This document shows positions 29,108 to 30,296 of a stretch of DNA of 30,296 nt, in pieces. The notes below the pieces were generated by a model. It was not told where the DNA came from, did not search any database, and saw nothing but the letters and a program-made list of their open reading frames with translations. Position 1 is the stretch's first letter. Each line of letters opens with the position of its first letter. Position numbers and translations under genes: made by a program. This DNA is from Tieghemiomyces parasiticus (lineage: Eukaryota; Kickxellomycota; Dimargaritomycetes; Dimargaritales; Dimargaritaceae): assembly GCA_027575765.1 (NCBI GenBank), contig JANBPT010000570.1, positions 1 to 30,296 on the forward strand. Reading direction: 5' to 3'.

Positions 29108-30296
29108 ATGGGTGGTGAAAAGAAGCGTGAAGCCAACCGCCGCAAGGCCGCGGGCGGTAGCGACGGTCTCGGCAACCTGCACCTCAAGGGCGAGAATTTC
29201 TACCGCGACCGGGCGAAGGTTCAGCGGCTCAAGATGCTGAATGGCGGCAAACCGATCCGCAACCCGGACGGCAAGATCATCAAAGCGGCGGCCTTCCAAA
29301 GCTCCGACGCGCCGGCGGTGGCGCGGGTGGAGCCCAACCGCAAGTGGTTCGGTAATACCCGGGTCATCACGCAGGAATCCCTCGAAACGTTCCGCTCCGA
29401 GATGTCGGCCAAGCTCAACGACCCGTACCAGGTGCTGCTTAAGCACGCCAAACTGCCGCTCAGTCTGGTCACGGACGCCAAGGCCCCCGGTGAGGGCACC
29501 GTGATGGGGGCTGGGCATATGTTGGAAACCGAATCGTTTGCCCATACGTTTGGCGCTAAGGCCCAGCGGAAACGGCCCAAGATTGCCCAGGCGAGTTTGG
29601 AGGAGCTGATGACTACCGTTGATCAGGTCCAGGAGAAGTATACGGTGGCTAGCGACGGTCAGTTGCTATCCAACCAAATTACAGATTATGTCGACGAGGC
29701 CCGTGACTGGGTGTTCAATGCCGGCCAGTCTAAACGTATCTGGAACGAGCTATACAAGGTAAGGCCATGCTTCGGAATCCGAGACAGACTGCACCTTTTT
29801 TTTTTTTTTTTGGATCAAGACTGGTCTCGTTCGAAGCAGTTGTAGTTGTAGACCCTCTCCATCTCTCCCTTCCTTTCTACTGCCTGCTTCCTTCACTGAA
29901 GCTACCTTGCCCGTATTTTGTTTACCCGACACTGGGATACTTACCTTCCGACTCCCTTATCCCACTCCACGTCCCACTTCCATCGTGACAGGTCATTGAC
30001 TCCTCCGACGTTGTAATCCACGTCTTGGACGCCCGCGACCCGATGGGCACGCGGTGTAAAAACGTTGAAAAGTACCTCAACAAGGAAGCCAAGCACAAGC
30101 ACCTCGTGTTCCTCCTCAACAAGGTTGACCTGGTACCCACGTGGGTTACGGCCCGCTGGGTCAAGCTCCTCTCTAAGGAGTACCCTACCCTGGCCTTCCA
30201 CGCCAGCATCAACAATTCATTCGGCAAGGGGTCCCTCATCCAGCTGCTTCGCCAGTTTGCCAAATTGCATTCCGATAAGAAACAGATCAGCGTAGG
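29108..30296 (+). CDS. NOG2: Nucleolar GTP-binding protein 2 (Nog2/Gnl2), partial at the right edge
   Basis: Exon 1 is 29108-29758 (217 residues) and exon 2 starts at 29992. The intron (233 bp) has donor AAG|GTAAGG and acceptor GACAG|GTC, phase 0, and contains a long T-run. Exon 1 carries the Nog2 N-terminal domain ([20 protein letters not shown], then [10 protein letters not shown]). Exon 2 carries the start of the circularly permuted GTPase domain: [19 protein letters not shown], then the G4 motif NKVDL at 30118-30132, then [20 protein letters not shown]. The G1 P-loop of this permuted family comes after G4 and lies just beyond the window. Nog2 is a GTPase needed for late nuclear maturation and export of the 60S ribosomal subunit. 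Length so far and order of motifs match the family fully. Confidence 0.96.

Overview
The window is eukaryotic and most probably fungal. The evidence is the gene set (a fused Nup98-Nup96 nucleoporin, a Ctf4/Mcl1-type replisome protein, a Rad26/ATRIP-like checkpoint protein, a small KxDL protein, Zrc1-type zinc transporters and the nucleolar GTPase Nog2), short spliceosomal introns (134-233 bp, donors GTAAGT, GTAAGG, GTAAAC and GTGAGT), strong GC bias in coding DNA and pyrimidine-rich leaders. An early-diverging lineage is plausible, but the sequence alone does not fix the taxon.

Layout. Bases 1-13772 are gene-dense. Nup98-96 runs off the left edge on the minus strand. It is followed by a plus-strand rhodanese/Cdc25-like phosphatase (5277-5717) and three minus-strand intron-containing genes: KXD1 (5975-6794), an ATRIP/Rad26-like gene (7067-9753) and CTF4/MCL1 (10339-13772). 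Exon joins for these genes were worked out by hand from splice consensus, reading phase and family similarity.

Bases 13773-23759 are gene-poor. They hold a 4.75-kb stretch with no recognisable gene, a secreted glycine/asparagine/histidine-repeat protein (18528-19439), a decayed mariner-type transposon (about 20778-19851, minus strand) and a short ORF (21439-21660) whose N-terminus resembles that of the repeat protein.

Bases 23760-28284 carry two tandem intronless cation-diffusion-facilitator zinc transporters, clear duplicates that differ mainly in the length of their His-rich loop. The right edge (29108-30296) holds the first exon and part of the second exon of NOG2.

Possible functional links: ATRIP and CTF4 are adjacent and co-oriented, and both act at replication forks. 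The His-rich secreted protein lies about 4.3 kb from two zinc transporters, which is suggestive but unproven. No rRNA, tRNA or CRISPR array was recognised.
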